A DNA stretch of 63,183 bases from Stentor roeselii (Eukaryota; Ciliophora; Heterotrichea; Heterotrichida; Stentoridae). Below are positions 30,181 through 40,700 of the stretch, piece after piece (position 1 is the stretch's first letter; the number at the start of each line of letters is the position of its first letter). The position numbers were made by a program, and so were the translations under genes. The stretch is taken from positions 1-63,183 of the forward strand of contig RSEH01000270.1 in the NCBI GenBank assembly GCA_006503475.1, written 5' to 3'. The notes beneath the pieces were generated by a model. The model worked only from the letters and a program-made list of their open reading frames with translations, was not told the origin of the DNA and did not search any database.

Positions 30181-30288
30181 CCTAAATTTTCATAAATAAT
30201 CCAAAATCCTAATCCAACTCAAAACAATCCCAAATTTTCAATCCTCAATCTTCCCTAAATTTTCATAAATAATCCAAAATCCTAATCC
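30181..30288 (+). repeat. 35-bp direct repeat upstream of the thioesterase gene
   Basis: The phrase CCTAAATTTTCATAAATAAT plus the following 15 bases occurs at 30181-30215 and again at 30254-30288, a 73-bp offset, with no mismatch that I see. The surrounding 30130-30310 is C/A-rich. Confidence 0.9.
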
Positions 30289-30320
30289 TATAAATCAACC
30301 TTCTTCCAATTCCCTAAAAA

Positions 30321-31562
30321 ATGAAGTTACTTTTCATAGTTTTGATCCTCCAAGGTCTATCCCAAACAATCGAGTACTCTTCACTCATCTACGGGATGCT
30401 AGAAGGTGCAAGGCTAGTGGACAAAGTATCAATCGGAAGATGCAAAAACACAAGTTCCCGTGAAAAAAGAACGATAACCTTCGAAAACTTCTTATCCGAC
30501 GCAATAACCTTATCAACCAGCTGCAAATGGCAATCATCCTCAGAAGTTCTAACCAATTTCAAATCCAACCGACAATCAGTCCTAAAAGCATCAGAAGAAC
30601 TAACATCATTCATCCTCTCAGTTCTAGATCGTCATTCCCGTGCAATGAAAAACGACGGAGTTTCAATAGGCCAAATCTTAGAAGGCAAAATCGCTTCTCT
30701 TTCTCCATATGTTCTGAAATTTCGCTTTGAAGGCGAGATGGTTTTAAACAAAACTGAAAAAACTCTTCCAGTCGCAGTTTTTCATGGTCTTGGAGACTGT
30801 TGTTGTTTTTCAGGAATGACTGAATTCACCAGGTACATCGCGAAAGAAGCCAATACTCAGGCCAAGTGCATTGAAATTGGAGATGGGCCGACTGCTTCTT
30901 GGTTGATGGGAATGTCTTTGCAAGTGCAGACTGCTTGTGCGAACTTAAAAAAGATTAGCGGATATGAAAATGGAGTTAATTTGATTGGCTTGTCTCAAGG
31001 AGGACTTCTGGTTAGGGCTTTGGCTGAAAGCTGTGAAGTTCCGATAAGGAAAGTGATTAGTATTGGAGGACCGCAAATGGGACTGGTAAAGACTCCGGTT
31101 TGTAAGACTGGGTATTATTGTGATATTTATCAGGATGCTGTTAATATGGGCGTTTATTCTAAAGTCCCGCAGTACCATATGGGACCTTCTGGGTACTATA
31201 AAGACCCGACACAGTATGAGACTTATGTTGAAAAAAGTGGATTTTTAGCATGGATTAACAATGAAAAGGAAAAAAATTCGACTCAGTTTCAGAAGTTTGT
31301 TGAAATTGAATCACTTGTTTTAGTCATGTTTAATAATGATTCAGTTACTGAACCGAAAATCACTCAGCACTTTGGGTATTATAAGAATGGGTCTAAGAAT
31401 ATCTTGCTCGGACTTAACAAAACTAATGATTATGTTAATGATATTCTTGGACTCAAGACTTTAAATGAATTAGGGAAAGTCTTTTTAGAGAGTGTCGAAG
31501 GAGACCATCTGCAGCTCACCTCGGCTGATATTCAGAGAACTGTAATTCCTTATTTGTTTTAA
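30321..31562 (+). CDS. Palmitoyl-protein thioesterase (PPT1-like)
   Basis: 413 residues with an N-terminal signal peptide (KLLFIVLILQGLSQ). The alpha/beta-hydrolase core begins at about residue 150 with VAVFHGLGDCC, has the nucleophile in GLSQGG (Ser about 224), NNDSVTEP (likely Asp) and GDHLQL (likely His about 396). PPT1 removes fatty acyl groups from cysteines in lysosomes. The roughly 120-residue insert between the signal peptide and the catalytic core is longer than in animal PPT1 (about 306 residues in total) and unrecognised. The DTWD1-like gene starts 7 nt after its stop. Confidence 0.93.
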   Translation: MKLLFIVLILQGLSQTIEYSSLIYGMLEGARLVDKVSIGRCKNTSSREKRTITFENFLSDAITLSTSCKWQSSSEVLTNFKSNRQSVLKASEELTSFILSVLDRHSRAMKNDGVSIGQILEGKIASLSPYVLKFRFEGEMVLNKTEKTLPVAVFHGLGDCCCFSGMTEFTRYIAKEANTQAKCIEIGDGPTASWLMGMSLQVQTACANLKKISGYENGVNLIGLSQGGLLVRALAESCEVPIRKVISIGGPQMGLVKTPVCKTGYYCDIYQDAVNMGVYSKVPQYHMGPSGYYKDPTQYETYVEKSGFLAWINNEKEKNSTQFQKFVEIESLVLVMFNNDSVTEPKITQHFGYYKNGSKNILLGLNKTNDYVNDILGLKTLNELGKVFLESVEGDHLQLTSADIQRTVIPYLF

Positions 31563-31569
31563 AGTTATA

Positions 31570-32307
31570 ATGGAAACTCCTGAAATTTTTGATAGGATTC
31601 ATGTTAGTAGTTTTGAAACACTTCAAAATGCGGTTAGGACTCGTTGTCCGTCGTGTGGAAGTTTCAGGAAGTACTTTTGTTATGAATGTTGTGTACCTCT
31701 TGTTGAGAATTTTCCACATATTGACCTTCCTGCTAAAGCTCTTATACTTAAATGCAAAAAGGAACCTAGGAGTAAGAGCTCGGTGGTTGTTGTTAAAGTT
31801 ATTTGTCCAGAAAGTTCTGAAATTGCTGATTGTCTTGGAGAAGATGATTCGATCCCTGTGTTTGAGCCTGGGTCTTGGGTTTTGTTCCCTGGTCCAGAAG
31901 CCAAAAGTTTCAACGAACTTACAGATGAAGAAATCAGAAACATAAAGCAATTAATTTTCATAGACTCTACTTGGCATCAAACAAAGTCAATGTTAAGAAA
32001 TCAAAATTTGAACGCTGTTCCTAAGTTGAAACTGGAAAACCATACAACTGCTTTCTGGAGATACCAGAGTGTATCGAAACATTCTTTAGCAACAGTAGAA
32101 GCAGTATTTTACGCATATGAAGATTACCATGAAGAAATGCACAAAAGAGGGTTTTTTGATGATAGACCGATTGGAAGATACGATAATCTTTTATGGATGT
32201 TTAAGTTCAACTATGCTCTAATCCAAAAAGAGTACACTGAAGGAACCCACAAAAACAAGAACTTTCGTCACATGCCAGGTTATATTAAGAAGAATTTCAA
32301 TAAATAA
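31570..32307 (+). CDS. DTW-domain protein (tRNA-uridine aminocarboxypropyltransferase, DTWD1-like)
   Basis: 245 residues. An N-terminal zinc-binding-like region has CPSCGSFRKYFCYECC (about 20-36). The C-terminal part carries the family motif as FIDSTWHQTKSM (about 134-145), with the DSTW form typical of DTWD1, and later HSLATVEAV. DTW enzymes transfer the aminocarboxypropyl group of SAM to uridine (acp3U) in tRNA; DTWD1 acts on U20 in humans. Single exon. The start ATG is preceded by TATAATG and lies 7 nt after the upstream stop. Confidence 0.9.
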   Translation: METPEIFDRIHVSSFETLQNAVRTRCPSCGSFRKYFCYECCVPLVENFPHIDLPAKALILKCKKEPRSKSSVVVVKVICPESSEIADCLGEDDSIPVFEPGSWVLFPGPEAKSFNELTDEEIRNIKQLIFIDSTWHQTKSMLRNQNLNAVPKLKLENHTTAFWRYQSVSKHSLATVEAVFYAYEDYHEEMHKRGFFDDRPIGRYDNLLWMFKFNYALIQKEYTEGTHKNKNFRHMPGYIKKNFNK

Positions 32308-32358
32308 TTGATTAGAATTAATACCCTAAAAAATTTCCTTTTATTCATATTGTTCTAA

Positions 32359-33318
32359 ATGGAGTCCAAAGAGACCCGAGTAAAATTCCTGACACTCAAC
32401 TTATTCCTTCGCCCTCCTCCTATCAGTACAAACGAAAGCGATTATAAAGACCAACGCGCTCAATACTTCGCCTCCTCATTTCTTTGCAGATATGATATCG
32501 TATGTCTTCAAGAAGTATTCAGTGCCTTATCAAACCGTCGAAAGCGCATCCTAGAAAAAGCCTTTGAATTCAAATTTCGTTACATCGCAGAAAGTCCAGA
32601 CCCTCCTTTAATGTCCGGTTGTGTTTTAGACTGCGGGGTGTTAATCCTAAGCAAATTTCCAATAATCGAACAAGATTTCTTCCCTTATCAAGAGTCTTTA
32701 CACCCAGATCGATCAACTTTTAAAGGTTTACTTTATGCAAAAATAGACATTAATGGCTCAGTGCTCAATGTTTTCACTTCTCACCTTCAATCAAAGCATC
32801 CGACAAGTAGCAGTAAAAAGTATCTTGATTATAGACTAATTAGAAGGACACAGCTCAGAGAAATTTCAGAGATTGTCGCTTCGAAAGTTAGAAATGGGGA
32901 AAGTGTTGTTATTGCTGGAGATTTAAATGTTGATGGACGAGAAGAACTCAAACCTCCACCTTTTCCAGTATTTTGCAATTAGGATATTGTTCTTGATGAT
33001 TATCAGTGCATGGTTAGCATTTTGAATCAAGCTTTTCCTTTTGTTGATGTACTTAGGAATAAGTTTGGTCAGACACCTGCTACTTTTGGAAGAATTGGGG
33101 AAGACGGAAAACCTCTTGAAACTGTTTTAACCAAGGACGATCAAACAATGTGGGATGAAGGTCTCGACCACATTTTCTTCTACTCAGAAGGCAACAGCGA
33201 GATAGACTGGGACCAGGTGAAAGTAGAGCCTTTTTACACACCCCGACAAGTTTTCACTCAAATCAGTGACCACGCCGGAGTGCAGGCAGCATTCAAATTT
33301 CTAAAATCGACTAACTAA
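32359..33318 (+). CDS. Endonuclease/exonuclease/phosphatase-family enzyme, neutral sphingomyelinase-like
   Basis: A 15-nt intron (32968-32982) gives 314 residues. The motifs of the DNase I-like fold are in order: LTLNLF near the start, VCLQEVF (metal-binding Glu), GVLILSKFP, FTSHLQSKHP, AGDLNVDG (Asp/Asn pair) and SDHAGVQA near the end (catalytic His). The LILSKFPI..F and HLQ segments fit bacterial-type and SMPD2-like sphingomyelinases, which cleave sphingomyelin to ceramide. There is no C-terminal membrane span as in SMPD2. Other DNase I-fold phosphodiesterases remain possible. Confidence 0.85.
32968..32982 (+). other. 15-nt intron of the sphingomyelinase-like gene
   Basis: GTATTTTGCAATTAG, phase 0. 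Confidence 0.93.
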
Positions 33319-33333
33319 TAGAAAATCATATAA

Positions 33334-34026
33334 ATGTCTGAAAGGTGCATCCTATGTAACGAGTGTACAGGAGACAAGTTCCAAGTAACCAAAAAATAGA
33401 CTAAAAGTCTTTGCCTCTCATGTAAGCGAAAAATCATAAAAACGAATTCACAGTCCTCAGAATGGTTTTATTCGAACACAGATTCAAACACAGTCTGCGA
33501 GTACTGCTACGAAAAACCATCAAAAATCGCCCTTTCCGGGAGCAGTTACTCAATAATCTGCCTCGAATGCTCAACTCACTTCGACACAATCATTCCAATT
33601 CACTGGCTGAACCTGATCCAATCAACCCGAAATCCATTAATTTATGAAGAACGTTTAATCCAGTTGAACCAAAACTTCAACCCAGCAAGAGAAGGTATCT
33701 TAGCTTCAATAACCGACGTCATTTTTGAGTTAAACAAACTTTACAACTTTGTTATTAAAGAAATCGACTCGAATGAGGAAAAAAATCTGAAAATTTTACA
33801 AGATTTTGAAAAGAAAATATTAGAAAAGTCAAACGACCTTCAACAGAACTTACCTTCGAGCTGGAGTGAAGAGATGCAGATTTTCACTGTGAATCTCGAG
33901 TCTTATCTTTCAGACATGGTCTCGACAGACCTCCTCCAGCCGAACGAATTAGAAAAGTTGATAAAAGAGAAGGTAAAACTAGAGATCAGTCAAACAGACG
34001 ATTTTTCTTATCTCTTAGCAGATTAA
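33334..34026 (+). CDS. Protein with four CxxC pairs (zinc-binding) and a helical tail
   Basis: A 15-nt intron (33385-33399) gives 225 residues. The N-terminal 75 residues have four CxxC pairs (CILC, CLSC, CEYC, CLEC) suited to two zinc ions, with a B-box/RING-like spacing but not a clear match. The C-terminal 140 residues are acidic and helical, probably coiled coil. TRIM-like proteins share this order (zinc module then coiled coil), but I cannot assign it. Its stop is 7 bp from the stop of the convergent TPR gene. Confidence 0.78.
33385..33399 (+). other. 15-nt intron of the CxxC gene
   Basis: GTAACCAAAAAATAG, phase 0. It joins the first and second CxxC pairs. Confidence 0.88.
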
Positions 34027-34033
34027 ATAATAA

Positions 34034-34819
34034 TTACAGTGACCGCTTCAAAGGCATGGTCTTTAAATTGTCATAAGGACTGTTCCGTCCTGTGTAGACC
34101 CTGACAGGTGTCAGGTCCGCTCGAGACTTTTTAATCCTGGGAAGTGTGGGCGTGACAGAAGGAAAGCGACGATGTCCTTTCTCAGAAAAATCATGAATTT
34201 TTTCCTTTATTCTCCCTTTTTTCCCGATTTTCTCTAAAGTTGCTTCAAGACTTCTAGTCATCGGGTGGTTGTTTCCAAGTTCTTTACAAATAGAATAAGC
34301 TTGAGAGTAATGACTGTAAGATTCTTCAAATTTTCCAAGATATTCCAACTCGACTCCTGAGTTGTAATAAGATATCAACAAGTTACTTAAAACTCTTCCG
34401 CTTACTGGATGGTCTTTACGCGCTTTTTCTAAAAATTCAGTCGCTTTTTGAGAGTGGATTATTGCTTCTTCGTGCCGTTTTAAACTTGATAAAATTGCGC
34501 AAATGTTTAAGTGGGATGAGGCTAATGCTGAACTTTCAGCATTTAACTCGATTTCTAGCTCTAAAGAACGTTGGAGATATGAAAGGGCTACTAACGGCTT
34601 CTTGCTTTTTTTGTAGTAACAGCCGAGGTTGTTGAAGGTGATGCTGAAGAGCTTTAAACGTTTTGGCATGAAGTCGGAATCTTCGTTATTAAGGATGTTT
34701 TCTGCTTTTTTTAGTAATTTGAAAGTGTCTTTGAAGTTTTCGAGGAGGAGGTAGTCCATTGCAACTTTGTTTAAACGGAGGATGACTGTCTCGATATCTG
34801 TTAGTTCCTCTTCTGTCAT
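34034..34819 (-). CDS. TPR-repeat protein
   Basis: 261 residues. At least three tetratricopeptide repeats (about 55-195) are visible: FNNLGCYYKKSKKPLVALSY, then SHLNICAILSSLKRHEEAI, then YYNSGVELEYLGKFEESYSHY. The C-terminal 50 residues are basic and disordered. Such proteins are scaffolds; the partner is unknown. The start ATG is 61 bp from the divergent gene at 34881. Confidence 0.85.
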   Translation of the reverse strand: MTEEELTDIETVILRLNKVAMDYLLLENFKDTFKLLKKAENILNNEDSDFMPKRLKLFSITFNNLGCYYKKSKKPLVALSYLQRSLELEIELNAESSALASSHLNICAILSSLKRHEEAIIHSQKATEFLEKARKDHPVSGRVLSNLLISYYNSGVELEYLGKFEESYSHYSQAYSICKELGNNHPMTRSLEATLEKIGKKGRIKEKIHDFSEKGHRRFPSVTPTLPRIKKSRADLTPVRVYTGRNSPYDNLKTMPLKRSL

Positions 34820-34880
34820 TTTTATTATTTAGAGGTTTTTAGAATAATTTTAGATCCTTGGATTATGTCTTGATATATAA

Positions 34881-35291
34881 ATGGCTTCAGGGACTGTCAA
34901 AGATGAGATCTTGAAATTGTTGGAAAAGTTGAATAATCGGGTTGAGCAAACAAATAAGGAAATGAGTTCTTTAGCTAAAGGAAGTTTAGATTCTTGGAAA
35001 AATAACCTTCTAGATTCAACTTGCACGGCTTACAATAGAATCTTTGAAATTTATGATGAAAGTGTAGTGAGTACTTCGGAAGCTTTGCAATTGAAGGAAG
35101 TTTGGAAGTATAGGGACCAATTTATAGCTGACCATTCATTGGCGAAGAGGATTAACATGACTCTATGGACAAACTTGCCTATATTTTTACTCTCTAAAGG
35201 GCTCAGAAGAATTCGGAATCCTATTGTTTTTACCACTATTGCCTCATTGGTGGTTTTACCAGAGATTATTAACCCATTCAACCGTAGTTAG
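34881..35291 (+). CDS. Small helical protein with one C-terminal membrane segment
   Basis: 136 residues, helical and charged over the first 95. A hydrophobic stretch (PIVFTTIASLVVLPEII, about 113-129) follows a basic patch (GLRRIRN), typical of tail anchoring or a mitochondrial membrane protein. No family was recognised. Start ATG 34881 is preceded by TATATAAATG. Confidence 0.72.
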   Translation: MASGTVKDEILKLLEKLNNRVEQTNKEMSSLAKGSLDSWKNNLLDSTCTAYNRIFEIYDESVVSTSEALQLKEVWKYRDQFIADHSLAKRINMTLWTNLPIFLLSKGLRRIRNPIVFTTIASLVVLPEIINPFNRS

Positions 35292-35317
35292 CTAAAGACT
35301 AATCAAAAAAAGTAATC

Positions 35318-35902
35318 TTAAATTTCAAGTCTATTCAATACGATTTCAATAGCATCTTCAATCCAATTTTTATCTAAAACACAGTTCAGTTTAATATTTT
35401 CAAAAAATTCATGTAGGTCTTTATTTTTATATATCCTCCTCTGAACAATTATATCCAGAAGCATATTTGAAAGTTCTTTAACCTGCTTTTCCTTATTATT
35501 ATGGCCCGAAAAACTTTTTGAAGTCTTAATAGTTTCTTCATAGACTTGTATTTTTTCTGGTCTTTTCAAAACTCTTTCTAAAAATTCGGGTTTTAATCTG
35601 GGGTCTTTCTGACTTTTTCCCCTTAAAAATAATACTGGATGTCCAATCATATCATAAGCTTTCTTTTTCCTTTCAATCATACTTCCAATTTCACCAACTC
35701 TTCTATTCAAATGTTTGATTTGTTTTAAATGTTCACCCATGACCCATCTTTTTTCCCTGTTTTTGCTTTCAAGGCTATGCCGATAGCTTAAAACATTTTT
35801 TTTTTCCTTTTTCCTTCTTTTCTCCCTGGAAGGTGTCACAGAAAACTCATTTTTTGGTGTGAAAGACGAAAAAATTCCTGTTTGAAAGTTGAAAGTGCTC
35901 AT
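35318..35902 (-). CDS. Basic protein of unknown function
   Basis: 194 residues, Lys/Arg-rich, with a low-complexity N-terminus (REKRRKKEKK) and a helical C-terminus. No recognised domain. It is divergent from ribosomal protein eL37 with 23 bp between the two start codons, and it is convergent with the small membrane protein gene (26 bp). Confidence 0.72.
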   Translation of the reverse strand: MSTFNFQTGIFSSFTPKNEFSVTPSREKRRKKEKKNVLSYRHSLESKNREKRWVMGEHLKQIKHLNRRVGEIGSMIERKKKAYDMIGHPVLFLRGKSQKDPRLKPEFLERVLKRPEKIQVYEETIKTSKSFSGHNNKEKQVKELSNMLLDIIVQRRIYKNKDLHEFFENIKLNCVLDKNWIEDAIEIVLNRLEI

Positions 35903-35925
35903 ATTGGATGGTTAATAAATAGAAA

Positions 35926-36216
35926 ATGGTAAGCTTTACATAGGGTAAAGGCACACCGAGTTTTGGTAAGAGACACAGCCACACTCATACTCTTTGCCGT
36001 AGGTGTGGCAAAAGAGCTTTCCATAAACAGACAAAAGTGTGCGCTTCTTGCGGCTTCCCTGATACGAAAATGAGACATTTCAACTGGGCTCACAAAGCCA
36101 CTAGACGAAGAGGTGTCGGAACTGGCAGAATGAAGTATTTGAAGAATATTCCTAGAAGAGCCAAGAATGGATTTAGGGCTGGCACCACTCCTAAGCCCAG
36201 GGTTCAGCAGAAATAA
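35926..36216 (+). CDS. RPL37: 60S ribosomal protein eL37
   Basis: A 15-nt intron lies directly after the ATG (35929-35943), giving 91 residues that start [22 protein letters not shown]. The zinc ribbon CRRC ... CASC, the HFNW segment, GTGRMKYLK and the [10 protein letters not shown] ending identify eL37 clearly. It sits near the peptide exit on the large subunit. Splitting a ribosomal protein gene right after its start codon is known from other eukaryotes. The start is 23 bp from a divergent gene, so this highly expressed gene must use a very compact or internal promoter. Confidence 0.97.
35929..35943 (+). other. 15-nt intron of eL37, immediately after ATG
   Basis: GTAAGCTTTACATAG, phase 0. 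Exon 1 is the start codon only plus the 5' leader. Confidence 0.96.
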
Positions 36217-37774
36217 ATTATAGTTAGATAGATTGAGATTGAATTGGAGTGTAAGAGTTGATGGAGAGTTTGGAAGGTTTAAGTCGCTTGTGGAAGATGA
36301 ATGGATTTGGAGATTGATTGGAGGTTTGGATCATTTTTTAGGATTTGGATGGGTTTGAGGTGGTTATAGTTAGATTTGGAAAGAGGTTGGATTGGGGTGT
36401 TGATTTTGGGATTTTTGAGAATAGGGAAGTATAACTTTGGATTATTTTTAGAGAGGTTTAGTGTTTTTAGTTAAATATTAAGATTTATTTGTTTTTTGAT
36501 CATTATTGATGCATAACTTTGGAATAGACTAAAGTCTTACTCCAGGTTTTTTAATATAAAAGAACTCTAATGATTTAAACAACTCAAAGTTCAAGTTTGA
36601 ATGCAAAAAAAGAAATATATCCAGAAATTCATAAAATATGATTGAGTCTTATATCAAATCTGAAAAATGAACTACTCTAAATGCGTAAATAATATTTCGA
36701 TATAAAAAAGCGAAATACTTACTTTATCTCAATATTTCTGATTTTAGTCTGCCAAGTCGATGATTCTATATTAAGTAAAAAATGAATTTTAATCATATAT
36801 TTGCTAAATTGAATGCAATCAGTTTCATGGAACTCTAAGAAGTATCTGTAGTACTACGATGAAATTAAGTAACATTCTGCAATCGTCATGGATCAAGGTT
36901 TCAGGTGATTTTATCCATTCAGTACTAATCATTAACGAAGGAATCAAATATAAAATATTAAAAGCCGAGCTAAAATATGTATTTCTAATATACTAAATCA
37001 GAGTCTTTAGATAATAAACGAAATACAGAAAGTCACCAACAATTTATCAATGAACTTACAAGTTTAGGCTCAGGTGAAAAATATAAAAAATTGAAAAATA
37101 TCTTATTTGATAATGAAACTCTTTCAGTTTTTTTAAAATATCAAATATCTTGATATGAAAAAAAATTTTATTGAACCAGGAGGGAATATTCAAATAGACT
37201 TAATGATTTTACTCTTGAGGAAAAAACTAAATTTATTGAAAGATATTGGCCATTATTAATTTTTTTATCTTGGCTCATGATCGACTCTTGTCAAATGACG
37301 GGCAATACTTATTTCAAGTTTTTTCTATTGAGTTATCAAGGATTAGATTGTAAATTTTATCGAAATAGTAAATTTAAATAAGGTTGTAAATTTATTGAAG
37401 TTGGAGATTGTTGGAATAAACAGGTAACAGCCATTGAGAACGCTGTTAGATTCGATTAGTACAAATAATTGATATGAGAAAGGAAGAGCTTTTTAAAATC
37501 GGAGAATTTTACTTGGAAAAAAAAATGCGTAGGAGCAAAAAAGTGAAAAGAAGCTTATCCTGAGTGCAAAAACTCACTATGGAATGATTAGATAATTCTT
37601 AATTAAGTAGATCATCTTTTATATTATTAGATTCTAAACTTTCAACTAAATCATTTGTCTGAAAAAAAAATGAAACTACAATTTTTTTCAATACTTAACT
37701 AAACTTAAATAAAAAATACACGATTTCTACACTCAATATCTAAAACCATTTCTCTTCCAAACCAATTCAGAATT
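36217..37774. other. Intergenic region with G/T-rich edge and a decayed frame
   Basis: 36225-36475 is G/T-rich on the + strand. 36500-36980 is plain AT-rich sequence. 36990-37600 holds a broken reading frame (next entry). 37690-37774 is C/A-rich on the + strand, at the left edge of the ABC transporter gene. Confidence 0.6.
36990..37600 (+). pseudogene. Decayed coding sequence of unknown family
   Basis: One frame is unusually open given the AT content, with phrases such as DFTLEEKTKFIERYWPLLIFL and CKFIEVGDCWNKQVTAIENA (each quoted in part), broken by several TAA/TAG/TGA codons. Standard 15-nt introns do not remove them. I could not name a family; it may be a relic or an entirely fortuitous frame. 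Confidence 0.4.
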
Positions 37775-40700
37775 CTACTGATTACCTAGGCTAACCTCAA
37801 AAAGATTTCTATAAACCGAATTTTCTATCAAGACCAAATCATCATGTTTTCCAAATTCAACACATTTGCCCTCATCCATGACACAAATAAAATCGCTATC
37901 AACAACAGTAAGTAATCGATGAGCAATAACAATTAAAGTCTTATCTCTAAATTTTTCCTTCACCATTTTTTGCACAAAGTAATCAGTCATATGATCCAAG
38001 TTAGAAGTAGCTTCATCCATGACAACAACAAAATTTTCCTTCAATAAAATCCTTGCAAAGCACAAGAGTTGAGCCTGTCCATCAGAGAGTTCGACTTCAT
38101 CATTATCAACAACAGAATCCAACTTCTTTTCAAAACTTTCAACCACGTCTTTCAAGCCGACTTCATTTAAAGCATTCCAAATCTGCTCATCTGAGTAATT
38201 TTCGAAAGGGTCGATATTTTCCCTTAAAGACACTGCGAAAAGAGTAGAAGATTGAGGAATTATTGAAATTTGACTGCGAAGACAGTGCAAGTCAATCGAT
38301 TGGTAATCGATTCCATCGATAAAGACTGTGCCAGATTCAGGATTTACCATTCGCAGAAGAACTTGAATGATTGAAGACTTCCCAGCTGCAGTTCTTCCAA
38401 CGATTCCTACTTTTTGCCCGGATTTAATGGAAAGGTTCAGACCTTTCAAACAATGAGGAAGGTTTGGCTGGTATTTCATGAAAATATCTGAAAAAATAAC
38501 TGAACCTGATGAAAATTTTAAGATTTTTCGTGATTTGTTCTGTTCTTTTGGAAGAGTTGAGTAGGTTAAGAGGCGGTTCACTGAAGACATTGAAGAACTC
38601 AGCTCAAAGGTTGACTTTGTGAAGTAAAAAGAGAGTCCGAATGATGAAAAACAAGAGATCAGACAGTATGAAGCTAAAGATTCAGATAAAGATGATTTCA
38701 ATAAAAGGATCAGAACAACACTAAAGCTTGAGATAACGAAAGATATGAAATCAGCGTAAAATTGAGCAAATCTTTGAGTGGATTGTAAAGTGAAAAAAGT
38801 GTCGTAATGCTGGAAAACTAGCTTTTCTATATCATTGTAATATTTTTCTTTGAGGTTTAGGTTTCTGATGGTTGTGATACCTGTTAAAATCGATGAAATA
38901 CTTGAAATAACTAGGCCTCTGCAAGTGATTTCAACGTTTTTTATGCTGATTACTACGGGAAGGACTTTTTTGAAAATCATGTACATGCATATTACCCAAA
39001 ATGGAAGGATAAGTACTGAGAAATAAACAGTCATAGCTGAAATTATGATTATTTCTAACATGAAGATTCCATTAGAGACACTTTGGAAGAAATTCACTTG
39101 AAGAGGCCCGTCGATCACCCCGATGTCTTTTGTAAAACGATTCAAAATAATACCTGCTGGGTTTGAGTTGAAATGGGACATAGATGTGTTGATTAATCCT
39201 TTTAATGCTTTATTATGAACTTTTTCAGAGCAGGTCAATAGCTGGTTGACTAACACGTAAATCCGCACAGAAAACGTTAAAAAGCAGACAAATACCAGAC
39301 CTCCGCAGATTCTAATAAAATAATCAGAGTTTTGAGTAGTTGATAATGACCATAGTGTCTGGTAATAATAACAAGACTGATAAGTAGCTTGAGCTACTAT
39401 GAAAAATATCGCAAGAAGCAGTAAGGTCCAGAGATTTTTAAAAGATAGTTTAAGAAATTTCCAGATACTTTTCATCTTTAAGGGTTCTTCTTTTTCTTCG
39501 ATATGAGGGTTATTTTCTTTGTCTTTCTTGTTAAGATCATTGGAGATATTTGATTTTCGGGTTTCTATTACAGTTTCCATTCTCAAGCCATTCAGTTTTA
39601 ATTCGCTCGGACTTCCAAAAAACTCAACTTCCCCGTTTTTTAATTTTATGATCTTATCAGCATATTTTCCAAACTCTATCTGATGAGTGGCAATAATCAA
39701 CCCTTTTCCTTTAAGTAACTCTTTAAAACAACTGAAAAAAATATGATTTGCAACAGAACTATCAAGAGCACTTAATGGATCATCTAGCAAAAAAATATCT
39801 GCCTGAGAATAAACAACACGAGCAAGACAAACCCTTGCCTTCTGGCCTCCACTCAAATTACTTCCTCGATCACCAACCACATGAAAATCCTTAAGCGAAA
39901 AACTCTGAAAATCCTGTTGTAAAGCACAGGAATTTACTGTTTTTTCATACAAATCCTCATAAAATTCCCTTCCCATCAAAATATTATCTCTAATAGTCCC
40001 ACTCACAAGCCAATGATTCGAAGACAAATAAGCGATTTTTCCTTGAACAGTGAATTTCGAGTAATTTGATTGAAATTCATGAATTAAACTTTGCAAAAGG
40101 ACTGACTTGCCTGAACCAATCCTGCCTGTTAGAAGAATGACTTCATTTTTCATTAGTTTGAAAGAAACCTTTGATAAAAGTTTAGGAAATTCTTCGATAA
40201 GTGAAATATTCGAGTCATCTGGAACCACTAACGAAGAATTCAAATGAATTGCTCGTGGCTCAGGAGTTGTAGGATGATAAACTGAGAGATTTTTTACTTT
40301 TAATAAAAAAGGCTTCACTGATTCTACTGTAATAGTTTTTTTTTTTTCAATCGAATGTTCTTCAGTCAAAAGAATTTCACCGACTCGGTCAAAGAGTTGA
40401 AAAATCGACAAAATAGTAGAAATTCCGTAATTGCAGTAAAGGACAAGGTTGAAGTGAGTGGTATAAAGAATAATCACCAGAAAATTATACTGCTTCGGAG
40501 TAAACAACCCGCCATTTACAACAAATACAAAAAGTGTCAGAAAAATAATAAAAATAATCCCCCATTCCGACAAAACAATAATAATCGCTGCAAAGTTTCC
40601 ACTTTTTCTTCTGTTTTTCACTTCTTTTCTCCTTTCCTCACTGATTTTTTCATAAAACTTTTTTTCCCACACGTAAAATTTCATCAACTTGATTCCATGA

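Noticed and set aside
35899-36093. Minus-strand frame opposite eL37
   Set aside because: Shadow of the conserved eL37 coding sequence.
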